A stretch of DNA of 5,837 nt from Eudoraea sp. (GTDB taxonomy: Bacteria > Bacteroidota > Bacteroidia > Flavobacteriales > Flavobacteriaceae): contig JABDRK010000256.1 in the NCBI GenBank assembly GCA_013041785.1, positions 1 through 5,837 on the forward strand. The letters run 5' to 3'. Shown piece after piece: positions 1 through 5,837 of this stretch. A model generated the notes under the pieces. The model was given only the letters and a program-made list of their open reading frames with translations. It was not told the DNA's origin and did not search any database. The position numbers and the translations under genes are program-made. The stretch's first letter is position 1. The number at the start of each line of letters is the position of its first letter.

Positions 1-305
1 ACCTCATATGGAATAATCAGTGGCTAAAGGCAGATTTATTCCTCAATTACAATGGGGAGATCCCTTTTGAAGACCTGGCAATCTCAGAAAGGAATAAGGC
101 TTTTATCTATGCCTCGGATTCCAATGGGAACCCCTATTCCCCATCCTGGTATACACTTAATTTGCGAACTCAGTTTCAAATAAGCACAGCATTCAAAACC
201 AATCTGATCTTCGAAAATATTACCAATCAGCGTTACAGAACCTACTCCTCAGGTATAGCAGCTCCAGGTTTTAATTTGGTTGTGGGCCTCTCCTATAAGT
301 TTTAG
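1..305 (+). CDS. TonB-dependent outer-membrane receptor, C-terminal end (partial, 5' end outside window)
   Basis: The reading frame is open from the left edge (first full codon at 3) to TAG at 303-305, giving about 100 residues. The visible part reads like the last strands of a 22-stranded TonB-dependent receptor barrel: a YSPSWYTLNLRTQF stretch, then NLIFENITNQRYRTYSSGIA, then a final strand LVVGLSYKF. A terminal aromatic residue (Phe) is the usual signal for outer-membrane insertion by the BAM complex. The ENITNQRYR...SSGI pattern is typical of Bacteroidota receptors for iron compounds such as heme or siderophores. This family imports ligands into the periplasm using TonB/ExbBD energy. The plug domain, TonB box and ligand-binding loops lie outside the window, so the substrate cannot be stated. 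The family assignment is firm; the iron-related role is inference. Confidence 0.86.
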   Translation, partial: LIWNNQWLKADLFLNYNGEIPFEDLAISERNKAFIYASDSNGNPYSPSWYTLNLRTQFQISTAFKTNLIFENITNQRYRTYSSGIAAPGFNLVVGLSYKF

Positions 306-335
306 TCTGAAAAACAGCTTTTTATTTCCGGATAA

Positions 336-360
336 GCAGCTGCCTGCGAACAGCAGTTGC
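336..360 (+). terminator. GC-rich hairpin 31 bp after the receptor stop; possible terminator
   Basis: GCAGCTGC at 336-343 pairs with GCAGTTGC at 353-360 over eight base pairs with one G-U wobble. TG/CA at 345-346 and 351-352 can extend the stem past a bulged C344, leaving a CGAA loop. Its place just behind the receptor gene and ahead of the ileS promoter region suits a transcription end. No T-run follows it, so it is not a classic intrinsic terminator. A weak A5/T5 hairpin (310-323) lies just before it. The terminator role is inference. Confidence 0.3.
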
Positions 361-445
361 AGAGCGCTTTGCGGCTATCCCGCATACTCCGAAAAGGATT
401 GCTCATTTGCGCAGGATCAATTTGAAAAATCACCCTGAAAATCCG

Positions 446-477
446 TTGAAATTCATTAATTTTGCTGCCTTAATTTG
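446..477 (+). promoter_or_regulatory. Candidate Bacteroidota-type promoter for the ileS operon
   Basis: Bacteroidota primary sigma factors recognise a -7 element TAnnTTTG with a -33 TTG/TTTG about 17-23 bases upstream. TAATTTTG at 457-464 matches the -7 consensus exactly, but only a weak CTG lies at the right distance upstream (435-437). A second element, TTAATTTG at 470-477, has one mismatch but sits 21 bases after a TTG at 446-448. Start from the first would leave a short leader of about 25-30 bases that includes the AGGAG at 484-488. Start from the second would place the 5' end inside or beyond that AGGAG. No T-box-like leader is seen, and there is hardly room for one. Confidence 0.4.
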
Positions 478-483
478 CCATAC

Positions 484-488
484 AGGAG
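484..488 (+). promoter_or_regulatory. Shine-Dalgarno-like AGGAG for ileS
   Basis: AGGAG lies nine bases before the ATG at 498 and supports that start. It stands out because the downstream genes in this window show no comparable motif, which is usual for Bacteroidota, where translation initiation depends little on Shine-Dalgarno pairing. Confidence 0.45.
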
Positions 489-497
489 ATTATACAT

Positions 498-3400
498 ATG
501 AAGTTTGCGGAATACAAAGGGTTGAATTTGCCAAAACTGGGAGAAGAAGTGCTCGCATTTTGGAAAGATCAGCACATATTTGATAAGAGCATTACTTCAA
601 GAGAAGGGAAACCCAGCTATGTCTTTTATGAGGGGCCACCCTCAGCCAACGGCCTTCCCGGGATCCATCATGTGATGCCACGTACTATAAAAGACATTTT
701 CCCCAGATATAAAACGATGAAGGGATATCAGGTTAAACGAAAAGCCGGATGGGATACCCATGGGCTTCCTGTTGAACTTGGTGTGGAAAAGGAATTGGGG
801 ATTACCAAGGAAGACATTGGCCAAAAGATCACCATCGAAGAATACAATGCGGCATGTAAAAAGGCCGTAATGCGATATACGGATGCCTGGAATGACCTGA
901 CTAAAAAGATGGGCTACTGGATAGATATGGAGGATCCCTACGTCACCTACAAATCCAAATATATGGAGACCGTTTGGTGGCTCTTAAAAGAGATCTATGA
1001 CAAAGGGCTCCTGTATAAAGGATATACCATACAGCCATACTCCCCTAAGGCAGGGACTGGCCTCAGCTCCCATGAGTTGAATCAACCGGGGACCTACCAG
1101 GACATAACGGATACTACGGTTACTGCCCAGTTTAAGGTAAGGAAGGAAAGCCTGCCAGAGTTTCTGGCGTCCTATGAGCAGTCCATCTACCTGCTTGCGT
1201 GGACTACTACCCCATGGACTTTACCATCGAACACTGCCTTAACCGTTGGTGAAGGCATTGAATATGTACTGGTTAAAACCTATAATCAGTATACCTTCGA
1301 GCCTATTCAGGTAATTCTTGCCAGGAATCTTGTAAAAACACAATTCACTGGGCGGTATGAAATGGTTGAAGAGGTCGCTGAATTGGAGCAATTCAAGGAA
1401 GGAGATAAAAAGATCCCATACTTCGTGGGAGATTCTTTTAAAGGGAAGGAATTATTAGGCATTCGTTATGAGCAGCTGCTTCCCTATGCACAACCTTACC
1501 AGGGCGCTGAACATGGCTTCCGTGTAATTAGCGGCGATTTTGTTACGACAGAAGACGGGACCGGTATCGTACATACGGCTCCCACTTTTGGAGCAGATGA
1601 TATGCTGGTTGCCCAAAAGGCAGTCCCCCCTGTACCCCCAATGCTGGTCCTGGATGAAAATGACAACCCGGTTCCGTTGGTTGACCTTCAGGGAAAATTT
1701 CGACCTGAAATGGAAGAACTGGCCGGTAAATATGTAAAAAACGAATATTACGAAGCCGGCGAAGCCCCTGAACGCTCGGTAGATATCGAACTGGCCATCA
1801 GGCTTAAGGAAGAAAACAAGGCCTTCAAGGTAGAAAAATACAAACACCCCTATCCCAATTGCTGGCGTACAGACAAGCCTATCTTGTATTACCCGCTGGA
1901 TTCGTGGTTTATTAAAGTAACAGCGGTCAAAGACCGGATGTACGAGTTAAATCAAACCATTAACTGGAAGCCAAAGGCAACCGGGGAGAAGCGGTTTGGT
2001 AATTGGCTGGCCAGTGCCAATGACTGGAATCTTTCAAGGTCGCGTTTCTGGGGAATTCCCCTCCCTATATGGCGTACCGAAGATGGGAAAGAAGCCCTGT
2101 GTATTGGATCGGTTGCTCAGCTTAAGGAGGAAATGGAAAAGGCAGTTGCTGCGGGCTTAATGGAAGCTGATCTTTTCGCTGATTTCACCGTGGGGGATAT
2201 GAGTGAACAGAATTATGAAAAGGTTGATCTCCATAAAAATATTGTAGATCAGATTGTTTTGTTATCACAGTCTGGAAAGCCAATGTACCGGGAACTGGAC
2301 CTGATCGATGTTTGGTTTGACAGTGGATCCATGCCCTATGCGCAATGGCATTATCCTTTTGAAAACCGGGACTTGATAGATGATTCCAAAAGCTTCCCGG
2401 CAGACTTGATTGCAGAAGGGGTGGATCAGACCCGTGGATGGTTCTATACCCTGCACGCAATCGCAACTATGGTATTCGATTCCGTGGCTTACAAGAACGT
2501 GGTTTCCAATGGGCTGGTTTTGGATAAGGACGGGAAGAAGATGTCGAAACGACTTGGGAATGCGGTAAATCCCCTGGAAACCTTAAGGGACTACGGTCCG
2601 GATGCTACCCGCTGGTATCTCATATCCAATGCGAATCCCTGGGATAACCTGAAATTTGATGTGGCAGGGATAGAGGAAGTAAGACGAAAATTCTTTGGTA
2701 CGCTTTATAATACGTACGCCTTTTTTGCGCTCTACGCCAATATAGATGGATTTGATTATTCCGAAGCAGATGTCCCCCTGGGGAAGCGTCCTGAGATCGA
2801 TCAGTGGATCCTCTCTGAATTGCATACGCTCATAACAAAGGTAGATGCTGCCTATACGGATTACGAACCTACGCGTGCAGCGCGCGCGATGGCTGATTTT
2901 GTTCAGGAAAACCTGAGTAACTGGTATGTCAGGCTCAGTCGCAGGCGGTTCTGGAAAGGCGATTACCAACAGGATAAGATTTCAGCCTATCAAACCTTGT
3001 ATACCTGCCTTATGACTATCTCCAAACTGGCTGCCCCGATTGCCCCGTTCTTTATGGAGCGCTTGTATCTGGATTTAAATCGGACAACAAACAAGGAAGC
3101 CTTTGAAAGTGTACATCTGGCAGATTTTCCAACCCATGATCCTGCTATGGTCAATTCCGGGCTGGAGAGTAAAATGGAGAAAGCCCAGTCTGTATCTTCC
3201 CTTGTTTTATCCATCAGGCAAAAAGAAAAAATCAAGGTTAGGCAACCGCTGCACAGAATAATGATTCCTGTACTGGACCCCCGTGAAAGGGAAGAGATTG
3301 AGGCTGTCTCAGAACTGATCAAATCGGAAGTCAATGTTAAGGAGATCAGCCTCCTGGACGATGCTTCAGGAATACTGGTAAAAAAGATAAAACCAAATTA

Positions 3401-3899
3401 CAAGGTGCTGGGGCCTAGATATGGTAAGGATATGAAAGCCATTGGGCAGGCTGTAGCTAAATTGGAACAGGACGATATCCAGAAAATTGAACGGGAGGGC
3501 GAGATTGCACTTGACTTAGATAATAAAAGCATTATATTGAAGTTAGAGGAAGTAGAGATTTCTTCCCAGGATATTGAAGGTTGGCTTGTTGCCAGTGCAG
3601 GACCCCTTACCGTAGCGTTGGATATACATATCAGCGATGACCTGAGAAAAGAGGGTATTGCCCGGGAGTTAGTGAACCGAATCCAAAACCTGAGGAAAGA
3701 ATCTGGTTTTGAGGTAACAGATAAAATAGACATTAAAATACAGAAAGACGGATACGTTGAAGAAGCGGTGGCGAGTAATATGAAGTACATCAAGAACGAA
3801 ACCCTTACTGCAGAGCTGGAATTTGAAGAGCAGTTGGAAGAGGGTACCAGCGTTTCTTTTGACGAAGTGAATACAAAATTATTGATTAAAAAGCATTAG
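498..3899 (+). CDS. ileS: Isoleucine--tRNA ligase (IleRS), long Bacteroidota type with GIHH signature
   Basis: This 1133-residue cytoplasmic class I synthetase charges tRNA-Ile with isoleucine using ATP. Full length is normal for Bacteroidota IleRS. Landmarks: GPPSANGLPGIHH at 46-58, where the class I HIGH box reads GIHH (55-58); GWDTHGLPVE follows. The CP1 editing domain carries WTTTPWTLPSN at 235-245 and GTGIVHTAP at 354-362 with Asp367/368, the site that hydrolyses mischarged valine. SRSRFWGIPLPIW (513-525), DVWFDSGS (604-611) and EGVDQTRGWF (640-649) are conserved catalytic-core segments, and KMSKR is at 681-685. DQWILSEL (768-775) opens the alpha-helical anticodon-binding domain, which includes NLSNWYVRLSRRRFW (805-819). 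KIKPNYKVLGPR (963-974) marks the C-terminal region seen in eukaryote-like (type 2) IleRS. The motif CWRT at 455-458 lacks the second Cys of the CxxC found in some relatives. The ATG at 498 has a good AGGAG and gives the expected N-terminus. It is the first gene of the apparent operon; the next gene starts two bases after its stop. Confidence 0.98.
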   Translation: MKFAEYKGLNLPKLGEEVLAFWKDQHIFDKSITSREGKPSYVFYEGPPSANGLPGIHHVMPRTIKDIFPRYKTMKGYQVKRKAGWDTHGLPVELGVEKELGITKEDIGQKITIEEYNAACKKAVMRYTDAWNDLTKKMGYWIDMEDPYVTYKSKYMETVWWLLKEIYDKGLLYKGYTIQPYSPKAGTGLSSHELNQPGTYQDITDTTVTAQFKVRKESLPEFLASYEQSIYLLAWTTTPWTLPSNTALTVGEGIEYVLVKTYNQYTFEPIQVILARNLVKTQFTGRYEMVEEVAELEQFKEGDKKIPYFVGDSFKGKELLGIRYEQLLPYAQPYQGAEHGFRVISGDFVTTEDGTGIVHTAPTFGADDMLVAQKAVPPVPPMLVLDENDNPVPLVDLQGKFRPEMEELAGKYVKNEYYEAGEAPERSVDIELAIRLKEENKAFKVEKYKHPYPNCWRTDKPILYYPLDSWFIKVTAVKDRMYELNQTINWKPKATGEKRFGNWLASANDWNLSRSRFWGIPLPIWRTEDGKEALCIGSVAQLKEEMEKAVAAGLMEADLFADFTVGDMSEQNYEKVDLHKNIVDQIVLLSQSGKPMYRELDLIDVWFDSGSMPYAQWHYPFENRDLIDDSKSFPADLIAEGVDQTRGWFYTLHAIATMVFDSVAYKNVVSNGLVLDKDGKKMSKRLGNAVNPLETLRDYGPDATRWYLISNANPWDNLKFDVAGIEEVRRKFFGTLYNTYAFFALYANIDGFDYSEADVPLGKRPEIDQWILSELHTLITKVDAAYTDYEPTRAARAMADFVQENLSNWYVRLSRRRFWKGDYQQDKISAYQTLYTCLMTISKLAAPIAPFFMERLYLDLNRTTNKEAFESVHLADFPTHDPAMVNSGLESKMEKAQSVSSLVLSIRQKEKIKVRQPLHRIMIPVLDPREREEIEAVSELIKSEVNVKEISLLDDASGILVKKIKPNYKVLGPRYGKDMKAIGQAVAKLEQDDIQKIEREGEIALDLDNKSIILKLEEVEISSQDIEGWLVASAGPLTVALDIHISDDLRKEGIARELVNRIQNLRKESGFEVTDKIDIKIQKDGYVEEAVASNMKYIKNETLTAELEFEEQLEEGTSVSFDEVNTKLLIKKH

Positions 3900-3901
3900 T
3901 T

Positions 3902-4285
3902 ATGGGACAAGATGTCAAAGTAAGATATTCTGATAAAGAATTAGGAGAATTTCGGGCACTTATTGAAGAGAAAATAGAAAAGGCGAACAGCCACCTGGAG
4001 CTTCTGAGAAGTTCGTATATGAACGACGGAAATAATGGTACAGACGATACGGCACCTACCTTTAAAGCATTTGAGGAAGGATCCGAAACCATGAGTAAGG
4101 AAGCCAATACCCAATTGGCCATCCGGCAGGAAAAATTTATCAGAGACCTGAAAAACGCCCTGCTGCGGATTGAAAATAAGACCTATGGAATTTGCAGGGT
4201 CACGGGCAAGCTGATCAACAAAGAGCGGCTAAGGCTGGTTCCTCATGCTACTTTGAGCATTGAGGCTAAGAATATGCAGAAATAA
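3902..4285 (+). CDS. DksA/TraR-family protein with degenerate zinc finger
   Basis: This 127-residue protein matches the DksA/TraR layout: a first charged helix (about 11-40), a turn, a second helix (about 55-92), then a C-terminal finger region starting YGICRVTG (95-102). Canonical members bind RNA polymerase through the secondary channel and adjust transcription with ppGpp. At the coiled-coil tip, GTDDTA (46-51) keeps the D-x-A half of the DxxDxA tip motif (Asp49, Ala51) but has Gly46 where the first Asp is expected. Of the four zinc cysteines only Cys98 remains; the other positions appear as Thr101, Ser119 and Ala122 in a PHATLSIEAK segment. The finger is therefore unlikely to bind zinc in the standard way. 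The gene follows ileS by two bases, so it is almost certainly cotranscribed, and no Shine-Dalgarno is visible. Family membership is clear; function as a ppGpp-linked regulator is inference, because the zinc site and tip differ. Confidence 0.9.
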   Translation: MGQDVKVRYSDKELGEFRALIEEKIEKANSHLELLRSSYMNDGNNGTDDTAPTFKAFEEGSETMSKEANTQLAIRQEKFIRDLKNALLRIENKTYGICRVTGKLINKERLRLVPHATLSIEAKNMQK

Positions 4286-4940
4286 ACCGGAAAAGCTGCA
4301 GGGCACTAATCACATAAGGACGCTTGTTTATACCCTGGCCGGGATATTGTTTGCATTTCAAACAGTTCTCGGACAAAAGGCTATAAATAAGACGTATCCG
4401 GCATCTCTTGATACACGCATACAAATTGATACAGATAAATGCTATCTGGCCGAAATAAGCGCATATGAAGGGGAAGCCGTGATTGTTGAGGCCCGGATGG
4501 ATGGAGAGTATGCGGAAGCTTTATCAATTAACATCACCGAAGAGGGCAAAACCCTTTGGATTGGGACCGCATTTAATCCGGATTTTGTATTTCCAAACGA
4601 CAAATTGAGTGCACACAAGGTAGTATCCATATCCCTCAGCATACGGATTCCTGCCTACCGCGATGTGCAGGTATTTGGCAGCAGTTGCAATGTAATGCTG
4701 TCCGGGGCCTTTAATGAGGTGGATGTGGTGCTCAATGACGGCAGCTGTACCCTGGACCAGGTCGCCCGGAACGTAAAGGTCAACACCCAAAGCGGACATA
4801 TTCGCTTAAATAGCTTACAGGGGGCGGTAAAAGCCATAAGTCATTACGGTAGGGTCCTACAGGAAGAAATTCCACAGGGGGAAAAACGCTATGATCTCGA
4901 AACGGTCTCCGGAGACATAACCCTTCAAAGAACAAGATAA
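4260..4940 (+). CDS. Exported beta-strand-repeat protein, DUF4097/putative-adhesin-like, function unknown
   Basis: The frame is open from just after a TGA at 4254-4256 to TAA at 4938-4940. No in-frame ATG or GTG precedes the signal sequence. The only usual start is TTG at 4260, giving 226 residues and a 26-bp overlap with the preceding gene; CTG at 4296 is an alternative. With the TTG start, an Arg/Lys-containing leader is followed by a hydrophobic core at about 22-37 and a likely signal peptidase I site after VLG (36-38), leaving about 188 mature residues. There is no lipobox Cys, so it is not an LspA substrate. The mature part is rich in short beta strands with recurring turns: GSSCNV (140-145), DGSCTL (160-165), SGHIRL (178-183) and VSGDITL (216-222), the first three about 17-20 residues apart. 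This resembles DUF4097-type right-handed beta repeats. Cysteines at 61, 143 and 163 could matter outside the cytoplasm. It sits in the ileS-lspA operon, suggesting an envelope role, but none is shown. Exact family and start are uncertain. Confidence 0.75.
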   Translation: MRLRICRNKPEKLQGTNHIRTLVYTLAGILFAFQTVLGQKAINKTYPASLDTRIQIDTDKCYLAEISAYEGEAVIVEARMDGEYAEALSINITEEGKTLWIGTAFNPDFVFPNDKLSAHKVVSISLSIRIPAYRDVQVFGSSCNVMLSGAFNEVDVVLNDGSCTLDQVARNVKVNTQSGHIRLNSLQGAVKAISHYGRVLQEEIPQGEKRYDLETVSGDITLQRTR

Positions 4941-4971
4941 ACCTCAAAACTGCCATAATTCCTTTAATCGC

Positions 4972-4979
4972 TATTTTTA
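4972..4979 (+). promoter_or_regulatory. Weak candidate internal promoter before lspA
   Basis: The 58-bp gap between the exported-protein gene and lspA contains TATTTTTA at 4972-4979, which matches TAnnTTTG at all positions except the last. The nearest partial -33 element is a CTG at 4950-4952, 19 bases upstream. This could give lspA extra transcription independent of ileS, but A/T-rich matches of this quality arise easily by chance. Confidence 0.2.
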
Positions 4980-4998
4980 GGCAAGCTATTCAGATCAT

Positions 4999-5628
4999 AT
5001 GCCATTTAGAAACTCCGCACTGATAATCATCCTGATCTTACTCATTGATCAGTGGAGCAAAATTTACGTAAAAACCCATTTTGTGTTGGGGGAATCCATC
5101 GAGGTTTTTAGTTGGTTCAAAATTCTCTTTATTGAAAATGAAGGAGCAGCCTGGGGGACCAAACTCAGCGATCTGTTACCTGTTTCAGACAAGGTGGGGA
5201 AACTAATCCTTACCGTTTTCCGGCTCTTTGCTATAGCGGGTATTGGTTATTGGTTGTGGGATATTATTAAAAAGAAGTCTAACCGCACCCTTATTGTGGC
5301 TGTTTCCCTCATTTTTGCAGGAGCATTCGGGAATATTATTGATTCAATGTTTTATGGAATTATTTTCAATGACAGCTTTAACCAAACAGCCACACTGTTT
5401 GCTCAGGATCCTTACGGCAGTTTATTTTATGGAAAAGTTGTGGATATGCTCTATTTCCCGTTGATAGACAGTTCCTGGCCCGACTGGGTACCTGCAGTGG
5501 GCGGGCAAAATTTCAGGTTCTTTGAGCCGGTATTTAATATTGCTGATACAGCCATCAGTACCGGAGTGGGTATCCTGATTGTATTCAATAAAAAAGCCTT
5601 TGGTCAATCTTCAGAAGAAAAATCGTAA
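4999..5628 (+). CDS. lspA: Lipoprotein signal peptidase (signal peptidase II), enlarged Bacteroidota form
   Basis: This inner-membrane aspartyl protease removes signal peptides from diacylglyceryl-modified prolipoproteins, after Lgt and before any N-acylation; it is the target of globomycin. Four membrane segments are visible at about 5-22, 69-90, 97-116 and 181-199. Family motifs: IDQWSK (16-21, Asp17), NEGAAWG (47-53), GNIID (111-115), VVDM (147-150) and FNIADTAIS (179-187). By homology the catalytic pair should be Asp149 and Asp183. The protein has 209 residues against about 160-170 in E. coli-like enzymes; the extra length lies mostly between Asp115 and Asp183, on the periplasmic side. 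The Arg that usually follows GNxxD is Ser116 here. The ATG at 4999 is the only start that keeps the full first membrane helix; no Shine-Dalgarno is evident. It is the last gene of the + strand cluster, and its 3' end overlaps the opposing cyclo-ligase gene. Confidence 0.96.
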   Translation: MPFRNSALIIILILLIDQWSKIYVKTHFVLGESIEVFSWFKILFIENEGAAWGTKLSDLLPVSDKVGKLILTVFRLFAIAGIGYWLWDIIKKKSNRTLIVAVSLIFAGAFGNIIDSMFYGIIFNDSFNQTATLFAQDPYGSLFYGKVVDMLYFPLIDSSWPDWVPAVGGQNFRFFEPVFNIADTAISTGVGILIVFNKKAFGQSSEEKS

Positions 5629-5837
5629 ATGGCTTCTGGGGTTAGGCAATAATCCAAAGGAATATCATGCTCCTCCCTATCGGTTATCTTAGGCACCGGA
5701 GGAAAAAGGGACAGGCCAATCTTAATTACATCTGCCCTGCACTTCGAGAGAAAACGGTCGTAATAACCCTTTCCATAGCCAACCCGGAATCCTTTGCTGT
5801 CAAATGCCAGGAGGGGAACGAAAACCACGTCTATCTT
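5604..5837 (-). CDS. 5-formyltetrahydrofolate cyclo-ligase, C-terminal part (partial, 5' end outside window)
   Basis: Read on the - strand, the frame is open from the right edge (AAG at 5837-5835) to TGA at 5606-5604, giving 77 residues, somewhat under half of the roughly 190 usual for the family. A GTG at 5828-5826 is an internal Val codon and not the start, because family sequence continues before it as KIDVV. The diagnostic segment is VPLLAFDSKGFRVGYGKGYY followed by DRF: the glycine-rich GYGKGYYD is the signature at the nucleotide/folate-binding site. The tail PLDYCLTPEAIYDF also fits the family. The enzyme uses ATP to convert 5-formyl-THF to 5,10-methenyl-THF, returning the storage form to the active one-carbon pool in the cytoplasm. 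It converges on lspA, with the last eight codons overlapping the end of lspA. Confidence 0.93.
   Translation of the reverse strand, partial: KIDVVFVPLLAFDSKGFRVGYGKGYYDRFLSKCRADVIKIGLSLFPPVPKITDREEHDIPLDYCLTPEAIYDFSSED

Noticed and set aside
306..497. A tRNA or T-box leader upstream of ileS
   Set aside because: The GC-rich stems do not form a cloverleaf and there is no T-box-like sequence or T-run terminator; the space left before ileS is also small.
1455..1847. 130-codon open frame on the - strand inside ileS
   Set aside because: It covers the conserved editing domain of IleRS on the opposite strand and shows no recognisable domain; its Phe-rich make-up is what antisense of Lys/Glu-rich coding DNA gives.
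2583..2969. 128-codon open frame on the - strand inside ileS
   Set aside because: It is a shadow of the KMSKS to anticodon-binding region of IleRS, with no motifs of its own.
3398..3793. 131-codon open frame on the - strand inside ileS
   Set aside because: It is antisense to the well-supported C-terminal part of IleRS, reads as a low-complexity Ser/Leu/Ile-rich protein with no family resemblance, and has no promoter or ribosome-binding context.
4260..4940. The exported protein as a lipoprotein processed by the adjacent LspA
   Set aside because: The signal peptide ends in a VLG-Q signal peptidase I-type site and has no Cys at the cleavage point, so a lipobox is absent.
5243..5464. 73-codon open frame on the + strand inside lspA
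   Set aside because: It lies in another frame across the conserved GNIID and VVDM segments of LspA and shows no independent support.
5608..5618. Perfect inverted repeat TCTTCAGAAGA at the lspA end
   Set aside because: The two arms have only one base between them, so a real hairpin would keep only about three pairs; it is most likely coincidental within two overlapping coding regions.

Overview
The window looks like chromosomal core DNA from a member of the Bacteroidota, most likely a Flavobacteriaceae-type organism. The signs are a TonB-dependent receptor tail ending in Phe, an IleRS of the long Bacteroidota type, a DksA/TraR-like protein that has lost most of its zinc ligands, an LspA enlarged to 209 residues, a TAnnTTTG-type promoter element, and mostly absent Shine-Dalgarno sequences. 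No mobile element, CRISPR array, tRNA or rRNA was seen.

Layout. Positions 1-305 (+) hold the last ~100 codons of a TonB-dependent outer-membrane receptor. The spacer at 306-497 has no gene; it carries a GC-rich hairpin (336-360) that may end the receptor transcript, a candidate promoter (446-477) and a clear Shine-Dalgarno-like AGGAG (484-488). Then come four genes on the + strand: ileS (498-3899), a DksA/TraR-family gene (3902-4285, two bases after ileS), an exported beta-repeat protein of DUF4097-like character (4260-4940, overlapping the previous gene) and lspA (4999-5628, after a 58-bp gap). On the - strand the 3' part of a 5-formyltetrahydrofolate cyclo-ligase gene (5604-5837, running off the right edge) converges on lspA and overlaps its end by 25 bp.

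How the genes fit together. The + strand genes look like one operon driven from upstream of ileS. It joins an essential translation enzyme (isoleucyl-tRNA charging), a putative RNA-polymerase-binding regulator, an envelope protein of unknown role and the lipoprotein signal peptidase. Close linkage of ileS and lspA is common in bacteria; the two genes between them are the less explored part. The cyclo-ligase belongs to a separate, opposing folate one-carbon transcription unit.

I do not see a convincing new multi-gene system. The best leads are the swapped GIHH signature in IleRS (a GXHH form linked to strong mupirocin resistance in other IleRS2 enzymes), the decayed zinc finger of the DksA-like protein, the lack of an AUG start for the exported protein, the two insertions around the active site of LspA, and the convergent 3' overlap.
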